The notes beneath the pieces were generated by a model, which worked only from the letters and a program-made list of their open reading frames with translations, had not been told where the DNA came from and did not search any database. This document shows positions 26,910-27,081 of a stretch of 27,081 nt of DNA, one piece after another. Where the stretch lies: contig RPFO01000598.1 of the NCBI GenBank assembly GCA_009746045.1, positions 1-27,081 on the forward strand, read 5' to 3'. Within the stretch, counting starts at the first letter, position 1, and every line of letters starts with the position of its first letter. Made by a program: the position numbers and the translations under genes. This stretch comes from Mesostigma viride (taxonomy: Eukaryota > Streptophyta > Mesostigmatophyceae > Mesostigmatales > Mesostigmataceae).

Positions 26910-27081
26910 ATGGCCAAGCGTGCTCTTTGGTCGGGTAAGTATGTGGTGTTGCATTTTAATTTTCACAAAACAACAATTCTCGGCATTTGCGCCCTGTTGA
27001 GACGAAAGTCGATTTGGAAACGATAGGCTCGAGAGCTTACTTGCAGCTTAATGCTTTTCCTTTGTCGATCGTGCAGCTGTA
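26910..27081 (+). CDS. Candidate first exon and intron of a host gene (partial)
   Basis: GCCACCATGG at 26905-26913 is a near-ideal eukaryotic start context. The frame reads MAKRALWS and meets a strong splice donor, GG|GTAAGT, at 26935. A pyrimidine-containing acceptor TCGATCGTGCAG ends at 27076, leaving five exon bases before the window ends. This gives a 25-base first exon and a 142-base intron. Too little protein is visible to name the gene. Confidence 0.4.

Overview
The window looks like eukaryotic nuclear DNA, most likely from a green alga or a related early plant-lineage host. It carries a decayed DNA-virus insertion and several broken LTR retrotransposons. The eukaryotic call rests on a GT-AG intron that restores a SET-domain reading frame, Ty1/Copia and Ty3/Gypsy genes, minisatellites, and a Kozak-like start followed by GTAAGT at the right edge. 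The host group is inferred; no host marker gene is present.

Layout: 1-1360 is non-coding, with palindromes and a 128-bp tandem duplication. About 1361-13945 is a compact, GC-rich, virus-like block. On the plus strand it holds a SET methyltransferase gene, a tRNA-Ile(UAU)-like gene, a small Cys-motif/coiled-coil gene, an HNH (endonuclease VII-like) gene, a staphylococcal-nuclease homologue, a Ser-rich protein, a repeat-containing acidic protein, an unknown Lys/Arg/Glu-rich gene, a DUF2314-like protein and a giant-virus-type 'GQRDTP' gene. On the minus strand it holds a coiled-coil gene and two adjacent genes of unknown, possibly structural, role. This repertoire suggests an endogenised Nucleocytoviricota or Polinton-like virus, but no hallmark gene (major capsid, PolB, packaging ATPase, VLTF3, D5 primase) is visible. 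Many of the genes carry single-base frameshifts, so the block looks inactive or its sequence has indel errors. A 121-bp minisatellite and a 279-bp duplication lie inside it.

About 13945-15451 (minus) is a degraded retroelement with the unusual order integrase, then protease. Its protease reads in frame into a viral gene remnant. About 15700-17684 (plus) is a Ty1/Copia element (gag, protease, integrase) cut off before reverse transcriptase. It meets tail-to-tail a Ty3/Gypsy element (17674-23455, minus) that is cut just after the RT palm. The Gypsy element is the most notable object here: its pol frame encodes an aspartic protease, a complete DNMT3-like cytosine-5 DNA methyltransferase and a reverse transcriptase, in that order and in one reading frame, interrupted by three stops between methyltransferase and RT.

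The right flank (23456-27081) has lower GC and no convincing long gene. It is unusually rich in short perfect hairpins (24037-24932) and ends in what may be the first exon and intron of a host gene.
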